DNA from: Janthinobacterium psychrotolerans
GTDB taxonomy: Bacteria > Pseudomonadota > Gammaproteobacteria > Burkholderiales > Burkholderiaceae_D
DNA length: 64,000 nt
NCBI RefSeq assembly: GCF_001677885.1
Contig: NZ_LOCQ01000054.1
Coordinates: 62,001 to 126,000 of the forward strand
Direction of reading: 5' to 3'
Shown: one piece after another, positions 8,400-16,562 of the stretch
Position numbering within the stretch: the stretch's first letter is position 1
Layout: the number at the start of each line of letters is the position of its first letter
Made by a program: the position numbers and the translations under genes
Notes under the pieces: generated by a model
What the model was told of the DNA's origin: nothing
What the model saw: only the letters and a program-made list of their open reading frames with translations
Databases searched by the model: none

Positions 8400-9374
8400 T
8401 CAGGCGCGGTTGCGCTTCTGATCGATCCAGACGGTCAGCAGAATGACCAGTCCGATAATGATTTGCTGGATAAAACTCGATACGCCGTTCATGTTCAGGC
8501 CATTGCGCAGAATGCCGATCACGAACGAACCGATGACGGTGCCCGAAATGGTGCCGATGCCGCCGATCAGGGAAGCGCCGCCGATCACGGCGCTGGCGAT
8601 CGCATCGAGTTCATACATCACGCCTTCGTTCGGCTGCGCCGTCACCAGGCGCGACATCAGCACGCAGCCGGTCAGGCCCGACAGGGCGCCGGACAAGGTG
8701 TACACCAGCAGCGTGACGCGGCCCACTTTTACCCCAGACAGGCGCGCCGCTTCGGCGTTCGAGCCGACGGCATAGATATGGCGGCCAAAGGTGGTGCGGC
8801 TGAGCATGACGGACACGGCCACGGCGATCACCACCATCAGCACCACCGGATACGGAATGCCGGGGAAGACCACTTCGGGGAAAGTGCCGCCCGTGTCGCG
8901 CTCGATGCGCCACAGCACGCCGTTACCGAGTTCGCCGAACGATTCGCCCAGGCCCGAAATGGCGCGCGCACCGGTCACCTGCAAGGCCAGGCCGCGGGCG
9001 ATCAGCATCATGCCCAGGGTGGCGATAAAGGGCGGCAGTTTGAGTTGCGTGATGCAGAAACCGTTGACGGCGCCGCACATGGCGCCCACCACGATGCCGC
9101 CCAACATGGCGACCGGCACCGGAATACCGCTCTTGACCAGCATGGCGGCGGCCACGCCGGCCAGCGCCAGCACCGAGCCGGAACTGAGGTCGATGCCGCC
9201 GGTGATGATGACGCAGGTGGCGGCGATGCCCAGATAGGCAATCGACGTCACCTGCAGCGCCACGCTCATGCCATTGCTGACCGAGAAAAACGCGTCGCTG
9301 GTCAGCGAAAACACCAGCAGCAGCAGGGACAGACTGCCCAGCGCGGCAAATTTTTGGATCAGTTCTTTATTCAT
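8400..9374 (-). CDS. ABC sugar transporter permease (RbsC/AraH family)
   Basis: This 324-residue inner-membrane permease starts MNKELIQKFAALG at 9374. A much longer open frame upstream only overlaps the ATPase gene and was not used. It has about eight to ten hydrophobic segments and the BPD_transp_2 signatures GGIDLSSGSVLALAGV, IATLGMMLIARGL and GVKVGRVTLLVYTLSGALSG. It forms the membrane channel with the ATPase encoded 20 bp upstream. One permease gene is normal for RbsABC-type systems, where it acts as a homodimer. Confidence 0.9.
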   Translation of the reverse strand: MNKELIQKFAALGSLSLLLLVFSLTSDAFFSVSNGMSVALQVTSIAYLGIAATCVIITGGIDLSSGSVLALAGVAAAMLVKSGIPVPVAMLGGIVVGAMCGAVNGFCITQLKLPPFIATLGMMLIARGLALQVTGARAISGLGESFGELGNGVLWRIERDTGGTFPEVVFPGIPYPVVLMVVIAVAVSVMLSRTTFGRHIYAVGSNAEAARLSGVKVGRVTLLVYTLSGALSGLTGCVLMSRLVTAQPNEGVMYELDAIASAVIGGASLIGGIGTISGTVIGSFVIGILRNGLNMNGVSSFIQQIIIGLVILLTVWIDQKRNRA

Positions 9375-9394
9375 TTTCTTGTGGCTTTCTGATG

Positions 9395-10906
9395 TTAATG
9401 CATTGCTGCCTGGCGGCCCGATGCGAGATGCATGATTTCCTCCTGCGACGACTCGCGCGTGTTGACGATGCCGCTGATGCGCCCTTCGTGGAACACGGCC
9501 ACCCGGTCCGTCATGCCCATGATCTCGGGCAGCTCGGAGGTGATCAGCACCACGCCGATGCCCTCCGAAGCCAGCTTGTCGAGCAGTTGATAAATGGCGA
9601 ACTTGGCACCCACGTCGATGCCGCGCGTGGGCTCGTCGAAGAAGATGATTTTCGATTCGCGGTACAACCACTTGCTGATGACGATCTTCTGCTGGTTGCC
9701 GCCCGACAGATTGCGGGCGATCTGCTTCGAGGTCGGCGTCTTGATGCCCAGCGCGGCGATGTACTGCTTGGCCACCGCCTCTTCTTTCGCAAAGTCGATA
9801 AAGCCGAAACGGTTGGACAGCGCCGACACATTGGTGAGCGTCAGGTTGGCCGCCACCGACATGCGGATCGCCAGGCCATGGCTCTTGCGGTCTTCGGACA
9901 GGTAGGCGATGCCGTGGTCGATGGCGTCGATGGGCGAATCGATCACCACTTCCGTGTCGCCCAGGTGGATGGCGCCGCTGGTGAGCGGATCGGCGCCGAA
10001 AATGGCGCGCGCCACTTCCGTGCGCCCTGCCCCCATCAGGCCGGAAAAGCCGAGGATTTCGCCGCGTTTCAGGTCAAAGCTGAGCGGGCCGAACACGTCC
10101 TTGCGGCACAAATCGGTCACGCGCAGCAGCACGTCATCGGTCGGTTTTGAATAGCGCTCGGGAAATTTTTCGTCCAGCGTGCGGCCCACCATTTTTGCCA
10201 CGATGGCGTCGAGGCTGATGGCGTGGAAATCGTCGGTGCTGACAAATTTGCCGTCGCGCAGCACCGTCACCCGGTCGATAATGTGCTGCATTTCTTCCAG
10301 CCGGTGCGAGATATACACCACGCTCACGCCATTGCGTTTCAGTTCATTGATGATCGCGAACAGCTGGCCCGTTTCGCTTTCCGTCAGTGACGACGTGGGC
10401 TCGTCCATGATCAGCACTTCGGTATTGAGCGACAGGGCCTTGGCGATTTCCACCATCTGCTGCTGGGCGCAGGACAGGTTCTTGACCAGTTGGCGCGGAT
10501 CGATGCGCAGCTTGAGCCGGTCCAGCAGGGCCTGCGCGTCGGCACGCATCTTCTTGCGGTCGATGAAAAAGCCGCGCACCGGTTCACGCGCCAGGAAAAT
10601 ATTTTCCGCCACGCTCAGGTGCGGGATCAGATTGAGTTCCTGGTGGATGATGGCGATGCCGGCCGCTTCCGCGTCGACGCTGCTGCCAAAGCTGCACACC
10701 TTGCCCTTGTAGACCAGTTCCCCCTCGTCGGCCTGGTACACGCCGCTCATCACCTTCATGAGGGTGGACTTGCCGGCGCCATTTTCGCCGCACAGCGCAT
10801 GCGCTTCGCCGCGGCGCAGGCTGAAGCTGACATTGTCGAGCGCCAGCACGCCGGGAAAGCGTTTGCTCACGCTATTGAGCGCCAGTATCTCGTCGGATTG
10901 ATTCAT
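9395..10906 (-). CDS. ABC sugar transporter ATP-binding protein (RbsA/AraG/XylG family)
   Basis: This 503-residue protein holds two nucleotide-binding domains in tandem, the normal build of carbohydrate CUT2 transporters. Domain one has Walker A GENGAGKST near residue 41, signature LSCAQQQMVEIAKAL and Walker B LIMDEPTSSL. In domain two the Walker A is degenerate (GLMGAGRTEVARAI), as usual in this family, while the signature LSGGNQQKIVISKWL and FFDEPTRGIDVG are intact. The start at 10906 is preceded by GGAGGAG. It powers uptake through the permease and binding protein encoded downstream. Confidence 0.92.
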   Translation of the reverse strand: MNQSDEILALNSVSKRFPGVLALDNVSFSLRRGEAHALCGENGAGKSTLMKVMSGVYQADEGELVYKGKVCSFGSSVDAEAAGIAIIHQELNLIPHLSVAENIFLAREPVRGFFIDRKKMRADAQALLDRLKLRIDPRQLVKNLSCAQQQMVEIAKALSLNTEVLIMDEPTSSLTESETGQLFAIINELKRNGVSVVYISHRLEEMQHIIDRVTVLRDGKFVSTDDFHAISLDAIVAKMVGRTLDEKFPERYSKPTDDVLLRVTDLCRKDVFGPLSFDLKRGEILGFSGLMGAGRTEVARAIFGADPLTSGAIHLGDTEVVIDSPIDAIDHGIAYLSEDRKSHGLAIRMSVAANLTLTNVSALSNRFGFIDFAKEEAVAKQYIAALGIKTPTSKQIARNLSGGNQQKIVISKWLYRESKIIFFDEPTRGIDVGAKFAIYQLLDKLASEGIGVVLITSELPEIMGMTDRVAVFHEGRISGIVNTRESSQEEIMHLASGRQAAMH

Positions 10907-10989
10907 GGTGTGTCTCCTCCACTCCACTGCGATTTAACGGCGCGCCGATGTCTGTGCATCGTGTTCCCGCGCCGGTCCTGCCTTGCCTG

Positions 10990-11856
10990 TTAGCCGTCGA
11001 TCAGTTCCGGATTCCATGCATGCACGGTCTGGGCCTGCTCACCGAGGCCGGTGATCCCGAGGCGCATGGTATCGCCCGGTTTCAGGTACACGGCCGATGG
11101 CTTCTGGCCCATGCCCACGCCAGGCGGCGTGCCGGTGCTGATGATGTCGCCCGGGTACAGGGTCATGAAGCGGCTGATATAGCTGACCAGGCTGGCCACG
11201 CCGAACACCATGGTTCTGGTATTGCCGTCCTGGACGCGCTTGCCGTTCACTTCCAGCCACAGGCCCAGGTTTTGCGGGTCCGCCACTTCGTCGGCCGTCA
11301 CCAGCCACGGTCCGATCGGGCCGAAGGTGTCGCAGCCCTTGCCCTTGTCCCACTGGCCGCCGCGCTCCAGTTGATACTCGCGCTCGGACAAGTCGTTCAC
11401 CACGCAGTAGCCGGCCACGTGCGACAGCGCATCGGCTTGCGACACATAGCGCGCGGTGGTGCCGATCACCACGCCCAGCTCCACTTCCCAGTCGCTCTTT
11501 TTCGAGTCCTGCGGCATCACCACCGCGTCGTTGGCGCCGATCACGGCGCTGGTGGCCTTCATGAACAGCACCGGTTCGGCCGGCACGGCCATGCCCGATT
11601 CGGCCGCATGGTCGGCATAGTTCAGGCCCACGCACAAAAACTTGCCCACGCCTTGCCATGGCGGCGCGATGCGGCCCGGGTTGGCCACCACTGGCAGGCT
11701 GGCTATATCGAGCGCAGCCAACGTCGCCAGTCCATCGCGGCTCAGCGTGGCGCCGGTAATGTCAAGCAGCACGCCGGACAGGTCCCGCACGGCGCCGTTG
11801 GAATCGATCAGTGCAGGTTTTTCAGCGCCCTTGGCGCCATAACGCATCAGTTTCAT
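10990..11856 (-). CDS. FAH-family 2,4-diketo-3-deoxy-sugar-acid hydrolase
   Basis: This 288-residue protein has the fumarylacetoacetate hydrolase fold. Visible motifs are VGLNYADHAAESG, the metal-binding acidic cluster in DWEVELGVVIG, GYCVVNDLSEREYQ, and ISTGTPPGVGMG near the C-terminus. In oxidative L-fucose and L-rhamnose pathways an enzyme of this family splits the 2,4-diketo-3-deoxy acid into pyruvate and L-lactate. The adjacent SDR would make that diketo acid, which supports this reaction here. The gene lies 21 bp after the SDR gene, in one operon. Activity on pentose analogues (pyruvate plus glycolate) is also possible. Confidence 0.83.
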   Translation of the reverse strand: MKLMRYGAKGAEKPALIDSNGAVRDLSGVLLDITGATLSRDGLATLAALDIASLPVVANPGRIAPPWQGVGKFLCVGLNYADHAAESGMAVPAEPVLFMKATSAVIGANDAVVMPQDSKKSDWEVELGVVIGTTARYVSQADALSHVAGYCVVNDLSEREYQLERGGQWDKGKGCDTFGPIGPWLVTADEVADPQNLGLWLEVNGKRVQDGNTRTMVFGVASLVSYISRFMTLYPGDIISTGTPPGVGMGQKPSAVYLKPGDTMRLGITGLGEQAQTVHAWNPELIDG

Positions 11857-11877
11857 TGTTGTCTTTCTTTGTAGTGA

Positions 11878-12633
11878 TTAATTTGACCAACCGCCATCGA
11901 TGACGTGCGTCATTCCAGTGGTGAAGGCAGATTCGTCGGAAGCCAGGTAGACGGCCAGCGCGGCGATTTCATCGGCCTTGCCGACCCGGCCCATCGGCTG
12001 GCGCGCGACAAAGGCGGCTTGTACGGTTTCCACGCTGACGCCCGTCGCTTCGGCCTGGGCGGCGATCCGATCCTTGAGCGAGGGCGACTCGATGGTGCCG
12101 GGGCAGATCGCATTGCAGCGGATGCCGCGCGTGACAAAGTCCGCCGCCACCGACTTGGTCATGCCCACCACGGCCGCTTTCGAGGTGCCGTAGATAAAGC
12201 GGTTCGGCGCGCCCTTCACGCTCGACGCCACCGACGACATATTGACGATGGAGCCGGCGCCTTTTTCCAGCATGCCGGGCAGGACGGCGCGCATCAGGCG
12301 ATACATGGAGCGGGCGTTGATGTCAAAAGAGCGGTCCCAGGCCGCGTCGTCGCAGTCAAGGATGGTGCCGCCGTCGACAAACCCCGCGCAGTTGAACAGG
12401 ATATCGACCGGGCCGATCTCGTTCACCAGCGCGGTGATGGCCGCGCCATCGGTCACGTCGAGCAGGCGCACGGTGCAGCCGGTCGCTTCTTTCAAGGCGT
12501 CGAGCTGGGCCTGGTTGATATCGGTGGCGATCACGGTCGCGCCTTCGCGCACGAATGCTTCGGCGGTGGCGCGGCCGATGCCCTGGCCGGCGGCGGTCAG
12601 TAGTGCGGTTTTGCCTTGTAGTCTGGCGGTCAT
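11878..12633 (-). CDS. SDR, probable 2-keto-3-deoxy-L-fuconate 4-dehydrogenase
   Basis: This 251-residue classical short-chain dehydrogenase has the cofactor loop TAAGQGIG (13-20), an aspartate at the end of strand two (ATDIN) that favours NAD+, the NCAG motif, catalytic S134, and Y148/K152 in YGTSKAA. The N-terminal segment with TAAGQGIGRATAEAF closely resembles characterised 2-keto-3-deoxy-L-fuconate and L-rhamnonate dehydrogenases. It would oxidise C4 of the 2-keto-3-deoxy acid before cleavage by the FAH hydrolase encoded next. It sits 22 bp downstream of the mutarotase gene. Confidence 0.85.
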   Translation of the reverse strand: MTARLQGKTALLTAAGQGIGRATAEAFVREGATVIATDINQAQLDALKEATGCTVRLLDVTDGAAITALVNEIGPVDILFNCAGFVDGGTILDCDDAAWDRSFDINARSMYRLMRAVLPGMLEKGAGSIVNMSSVASSVKGAPNRFIYGTSKAAVVGMTKSVAADFVTRGIRCNAICPGTIESPSLKDRIAAQAEATGVSVETVQAAFVARQPMGRVGKADEIAALAVYLASDESAFTTGMTHVIDGGWSN

Positions 12634-12655
12634 GCTTGTCTCCTGTTTTTTTGGC

Positions 12656-12985
12656 TTATGCCATATGAAATACGTGTTCCATCATCGCCCAGTGTTCCCC
12701 CTCGGCGCGCGAGGCCAGCGGTTCCTGGCATGGTGCGCAGAAGGTCCACCAGCGCCGCGTTTCGGGGTCGTCGGCGATGGCGGCCATGTCCGCCGCAAAA
12801 TCGTCGCCGTGGTATTCCCAGTAACCGAACAGCAGGTTTTCCGGCTCGCGCAGGAAGATCGAATAGTTCCTGACGTGCGCTTGCGCCAGCCGCTCCAGCA
12901 CCTGCGGCCAGACGGCCGCGTGCAGCGTTTTATATTCAGCGATGCGGTCCGGCGCAATGCCGATGACCATGCCCATTCTTTGCAT
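12656..12985 (-). CDS. L-rhamnose/L-fucose mutarotase family (DUF718)
   Basis: This 109-residue protein has the compact ferredoxin-like fold of RhaM-type mutarotases. Y18 is in EYKTLHAAVWP, with the motif RNYSIFL and the paired tryptophans of RRWWTFCAPCQEPL that line the sugar pocket. It interconverts alpha and beta pyranose anomers. Its place between the lactonase and the SDR in an oxidative fucose-type operon suggests L-fucose (or L-galactose) rather than rhamnose. The start is preceded by GAGGAG. A REP-like pair separates it from the upstream lactonase gene. Confidence 0.85.
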   Translation of the reverse strand: MQRMGMVIGIAPDRIAEYKTLHAAVWPQVLERLAQAHVRNYSIFLREPENLLFGYWEYHGDDFAADMAAIADDPETRRWWTFCAPCQEPLASRAEGEHWAMMEHVFHMA

Positions 12986-13000
12986 TTCTGCTCCTCTTTG

Positions 13001-13091
13001 TTGGCTTACGCCGGCCAGGGCCGGCTAAGCCAACCTACAATAACGTCGCAGTGCTTCGTAGGTCGGCTTAGCCGGCACGGCGTAAGCCGGC
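13001..13091. repeat. Inverted pair of REP-like palindromes (REPIN-like)
   Basis: Two hairpins face each other: 13001-13038 (TTGGCTTACGCCGG...CCTAC) and 13058-13091 (GTAGGTCGGCTTAGCCGG...). Each is itself palindromic, and one is the inverted copy of the other, with 19 bp between them. The shared head GTAGGTYGGCTTAGCC also matches the element at 5248. The pair sits inside the sugar operon between the lactonase and mutarotase genes, where it may stabilise or attenuate the transcript. Confidence 0.65.
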
Positions 13092-13106
13092 AAACACCAG
13101 CGACGT

Positions 13107-13934
13107 TTAATCAAAACCATAAAACCGGCAAGCATTGAGACCGAAAATATCGTTCCGGTCCTGCTGGCCCAGGTGCGCCAGCAAGGTTTCGCTGGCCGCC
13201 AGCCAGGCGCCGTAGCCGCCGGCCAGGTCCACCACCGGCCAGTCGCTGCCCCAGATCACGCGCTGGGCGCCGAATACTTGCAGTACGTGCGCCACGTAGG
13301 GCTGCAGGTCGCCGGTGTTCCAATCGGGTTTGGCTTCCGTCACCAGTCCGGACAGCTTGCAGTGCACATTCGGCAGCGCGGCCAGCTGCGCCATATCCTC
13401 GCGCCAGCGGCCAAATCGAGCGTCGGCAATCGGAGGCTTGGCCGCATGGTCAATCACGATGGCAAGTCGTGGGTACGCACGTGCGCATTGCAGCAGCGCC
13501 GGCAGATGGCGCGGCAGCACCAGCGCGTCCAGGCGTAAACTGTGTTCCACCATGGCGTTCAAGGCCGGCGCCAGCGCCGGATTGGCGATCCACTGATCGT
13601 CGCTGATATCCTGCAGCATCGGCCGCAGGCCTTTGAGCTTCGTGTTCGATGCCAGGCGGGCGATCGCCGCCGGCGCGTCGGGCGCCAGCAGATCGGTCCA
13701 GCCCACCACGGCGCGGATAAAATCGGCGCGCTCGGCCAGCGCCAGCAGCCAGTGGGTATCGTCTTCCGACGGCAGGGACTGCACCAGCACGGTTCCTTGC
13801 ACGCCATGTTCGGCCAGCAGCGGCGCCATATCCGCTGGCGCAAAATCGCGGTAGATAGCGGCCAGGGAAGGCGGCGGCCAGCCACCGGCGCGCGCGGCCA
13901 GTTGCCAGAAATGCTGGTGGGCGTCGATGCGCAT
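13107..13934 (-). CDS. Amidohydrolase-family sugar lactonase (L-fuconolactonase-like)
   Basis: This TIM-barrel hydrolase has about 275 residues. It starts with MRIDAHQHFW, where D4, H6 and H8 give the metal-binding HxH signature. VIDHAAKPP supplies a later histidine, and VIWGSDWPVVD the catalytic aspartate. These fit the amidohydrolase_2 group that includes L-fucono-1,5-lactonase and L-rhamnono-lactonase. Two ATGs stand side by side (13937 and 13934); the second has better spacing from GGAG. The start overlaps the stop of the sugar dehydrogenase gene. It would open the lactone made by that enzyme. Confidence 0.85.
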   Translation of the reverse strand: MRIDAHQHFWQLAARAGGWPPPSLAAIYRDFAPADMAPLLAEHGVQGTVLVQSLPSEDDTHWLLALAERADFIRAVVGWTDLLAPDAPAAIARLASNTKLKGLRPMLQDISDDQWIANPALAPALNAMVEHSLRLDALVLPRHLPALLQCARAYPRLAIVIDHAAKPPIADARFGRWREDMAQLAALPNVHCKLSGLVTEAKPDWNTGDLQPYVAHVLQVFGAQRVIWGSDWPVVDLAGGYGAWLAASETLLAHLGQQDRNDIFGLNACRFYGFD

Positions 13935-14950
13935 CATGCCGCTCCCTTTGGCACCGGCGCACGCGCGTCGATCAGGCCTGCGCCTTGCAAGGCCGTCCAC
14001 AGGGCGTTCGGTATCATTGTGGCGAACCAATCGAGGTTTTGCTTGAGCTGCGCCAGATCCTGGCCGCCAGGGATGCACGATGCGACGGCCGGATGGGCCA
14101 GTGGAAACTGCAGTGCGGCCGCCTGCAAAGGCACTTTGAATTCGCGGCAGATGGCGTCCAGCCGCGCCACGCGTTCAAGGATCTCGGTCGGCGCATCGGC
14201 GTAATTGAATTTGCCATTGCCGGCCAGGACGCCCGAGTTGAACGGGCCGCCGATCACGACGGCGTTGCCGCGTACCGCGCACAGATCGAGCAGCGGCGAC
14301 AGCGACGCCTGCTCCAGCAAGGTGTAGCGGCCGGCCAGCAAGGTGCAGTCGAGGTCGAATTCGGCCATCGCGCGCAGCACGATTTCGCATTCATTGACGC
14401 CCAGGCCCACGGCCTTGACCTGGCCCGATGCGCGCAGCTCGTCCAGCGCGCGAAAGCCGCCGCCATCCGTCAGTTGGCGCCAGTACTGCTGGTCCATTTC
14501 GCCATGCGTGACACGGCCGATATCGTGCACGAACAGGATGTCGATGCATTCGAGCCCCAGGCGCTGCAGGCTGTCGTCGTGCGAGCGCAGCACGCCATCG
14601 TAGGTATAGTCGTAATGCGGACGGAACGGCAGCGGTGAACAAAAACCGTCGTCACCGGCGCGCACGGAAGCGTCAGGGCGCATCAGCCGTCCGACCTTGG
14701 TGCTGATCACAAACTCCTTGCGTGGCCGCTGGCGCAGGGCCGCGCCCAGGCGGTGTTCGGACTGGGTGTAGCCGTAAAAGGGCGCCGTGTCGAAAAAGCG
14801 CACGCCGGCGTCCCAGGCGCCATCAAGGGTGGCGCGTGCCTGCGCTTCGCTGACCGGCTGGTACAGGCCGCCGAGCGGGGCGCAACCCATGCCGATGCAG
14901 GGCAGCGACAGGCCGCCACGTGGCAGCGTCAAGCGTTGAGTGACATCCAT
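13934..14950 (-). CDS. Aldo-keto reductase, L-fucose/L-galactose 1-dehydrogenase type
   Basis: This 338-residue AKR has the catalytic tetrad D54 and Y59 (FFDTAPFYG), K85 (ISTKVGR) and H142 (FVHDIG). The overall pattern is that of the D-threo-aldose/L-fucose/L-galactose dehydrogenase branch, which oxidises the anomeric carbon with NAD(P)+ to a lactone. L-fucose and L-galactose share ring stereochemistry, so either can be a substrate. The gene lies 10 bp after the dehydratase large subunit and overlaps the lactonase start, which indicates tight co-expression with the second step. Confidence 0.85.
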   Translation of the reverse strand: MDVTQRLTLPRGGLSLPCIGMGCAPLGGLYQPVSEAQARATLDGAWDAGVRFFDTAPFYGYTQSEHRLGAALRQRPRKEFVISTKVGRLMRPDASVRAGDDGFCSPLPFRPHYDYTYDGVLRSHDDSLQRLGLECIDILFVHDIGRVTHGEMDQQYWRQLTDGGGFRALDELRASGQVKAVGLGVNECEIVLRAMAEFDLDCTLLAGRYTLLEQASLSPLLDLCAVRGNAVVIGGPFNSGVLAGNGKFNYADAPTEILERVARLDAICREFKVPLQAAALQFPLAHPAVASCIPGGQDLAQLKQNLDWFATMIPNALWTALQGAGLIDARAPVPKGAA

Positions 14951-14960
14951 GACTCAGGCC

Positions 14961-16190
14961 TCAGGCGGCGCGCAGCGGGAAACAGCCTGGCCCCACCGCG
15001 TCGAATTGTTTATAGGTCAGCACGAATTCCTGGTGGCCCAGGTCTTCCGAGCGGCTCAGGGCGCCGTTGGCCACGTCCAGCACGGCGGTGACGATTTCGG
15101 CGCCCACCTCTTCCAGGCTCGCTTCGCCGGTGAGGATCTTGCCGGCGTTGACATCCATGTCGTCGGACAGGCGTTCAAAAGTTTGCGGATTGGCGCAGAC
15201 CTTGATCACCGGCGAAATGGCCGAGCCGACCACCGAGCCGCGGCCGGTGGTAAACAAGGTGATATGGGCGCCGCAGGAAATCAGTTCGACAATTTCGGCG
15301 TTGTCCGACACGTTCGGAAAGCCGAAGCGCGGCTCGCCATCGGGCACCACGTCAAGCAGGTACAGGCCGCCGCCGGCCGGCTGGTCGCCCGGCTTCAAGA
15401 TGCCGACGATCGGCGACGAGCCGCTCTTGGCGTAGGCGCCCAGGGACTTTTCTTCCTGCGTGGTCAGGCCGCCATCGGCGTTGCCCGGCGAGAAGCTGCC
15501 GTGGCCCATGATGGTGTAGTAGCGCGCGGCCTTGGCGACCGTTTCGACGATGGCGTTGCCCAGTTCCGGGCTCACGGCGCGGCGCTGCATATGGTATTCG
15601 CAGCCCACCAGTTCGCCCGTCTCTTCAAAAATGCAGGGGCTGCCGGCGGCGATCAGGGTGTCGAATGCCACGCCGACGGCCGGGTTGGCGCTGATGCCGC
15701 TGGTGCTGTCGGAGCCGCCGCAGATGGTGGCCACCACCAGTTCGTCCAGTCCCATCGGCACGCGGGTTTGCTGGGCCAGGTGCTCCAGCGCCCAGCTGAT
15801 CCACTCGACGCCACTGCTCACGCTGGGGCGGGTGCCACTGTTTTCCTGGATGGTGATCGTGTGCACGGGACGGTCGCTGTCGGCCACCGCGCTCGACAAG
15901 CCATATTTGTTGAAGCCTTCGCAACCGAGCGACACCAGCAGCACCGCGCCCACGTTCGGGTGCGTCAGCAGGCGGCGCATCACCTGGTCCGCGTATTCGT
16001 TGGGGAAGCAGCCCGTAAAGCCGATCAGGTGCACCGGCTGGCCGGGAAAGGCGTTGACCATCAGGCGCGCCACGTGATGGGCGCATTCGACCATATAGGC
16101 CACCACCACGATATTGCGGATGCCCTTGCGGCCATCGGCGCGCAGGTAGCCCGAGAGGACCGGAGCGGGCGTTGTCGTTGGAGCGTTCAT
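14961..16190 (-). CDS. UxaA-family sugar-acid dehydratase, large subunit
   Basis: This 409-residue protein matches the C-terminal catalytic part of altronate/galactarate dehydratases: GYLRADGRKGIRN, IGFTGCFPNEYAD, LLVSLGCEGFN, GGSDSTSGISANPAVG and CGAHITLFTTGRGS. I start it at 16190 (MNAPTTTPAPVL), where the ATG overlaps the TGA of the small subunit in an ATGA junction; the longer frame upstream is only the small-subunit gene read out of frame. In this locus it could dehydrate L-fuconate/L-galactonate, D-altronate, or more than one. It depends on the separate SAF-domain subunit encoded just upstream. Confidence 0.85.
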   Translation of the reverse strand: MNAPTTTPAPVLSGYLRADGRKGIRNIVVVAYMVECAHHVARLMVNAFPGQPVHLIGFTGCFPNEYADQVMRRLLTHPNVGAVLLVSLGCEGFNKYGLSSAVADSDRPVHTITIQENSGTRPSVSSGVEWISWALEHLAQQTRVPMGLDELVVATICGGSDSTSGISANPAVGVAFDTLIAAGSPCIFEETGELVGCEYHMQRRAVSPELGNAIVETVAKAARYYTIMGHGSFSPGNADGGLTTQEEKSLGAYAKSGSSPIVGILKPGDQPAGGGLYLLDVVPDGEPRFGFPNVSDNAEIVELISCGAHITLFTTGRGSVVGSAISPVIKVCANPQTFERLSDDMDVNAGKILTGEASLEEVGAEIVTAVLDVANGALSRSEDLGHQEFVLTYKQFDAVGPGCFPLRAA

Positions 16191-16534
16191 TGTTTGGCGT
16201 CCTTGTCCAGGAAATGGTGGCCGTCCTGGCCCAGGGTAAACGTGGGGATGTAGTCGCTTGCCAGGTTGTGCGTATGGATATGCTCGCCGATGGCGACGGG
16301 GGCCGTGATGCTGCCGATCAGGGCGCCATAGCGCAGCACCTTGTCGCCGACGGCCAGTGCGCGGCGCGCCACCTTGTGGCCGATCAGGATGTTCTGCGTC
16401 AGCGTGATATTCACGCCATCGATGGTGACGATGTCGCCGCTGGCCAGCGCGGTGCGGGCGATCATGCAATTGTCTTCGGGCGACATCAGCAGCAGGCTGG
16501 AGACGGGAGTGGCGAGGGGAGTGGCGTGGCTCAT
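16187..16534 (-). CDS. UxaA-family dehydratase small subunit (SAF domain)
   Basis: This 115-residue protein corresponds to the N-terminal SAF domain of UxaA. The signature GEHIHTHNLASDY supplies the histidines thought to bind the catalytic metal, preceded by VDK-like ALAVGDKVLRYGALIGSI. The gene overlaps the large subunit by four bases, so the two should be made in equal amounts. E. coli UxaA carries both parts in one chain; here they are separate polypeptides. It begins 28 bp after the GntR regulator gene. Confidence 0.85.
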   Translation of the reverse strand: MSHATPLATPVSSLLLMSPEDNCMIARTALASGDIVTIDGVNITLTQNILIGHKVARRALAVGDKVLRYGALIGSITAPVAIGEHIHTHNLASDYIPTFTLGQDGHHFLDKDAKQ

Positions 16535-16562
16535 TGCGCGCCCTCCCCGGCAACAACGGCGC

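Noticed and set aside
16191-16556. N-terminal extension of the dehydratase large subunit
   Set aside because: The extended part is the SAF-domain subunit gene read in another frame. The ATGA overlap gives a natural start at 16190.
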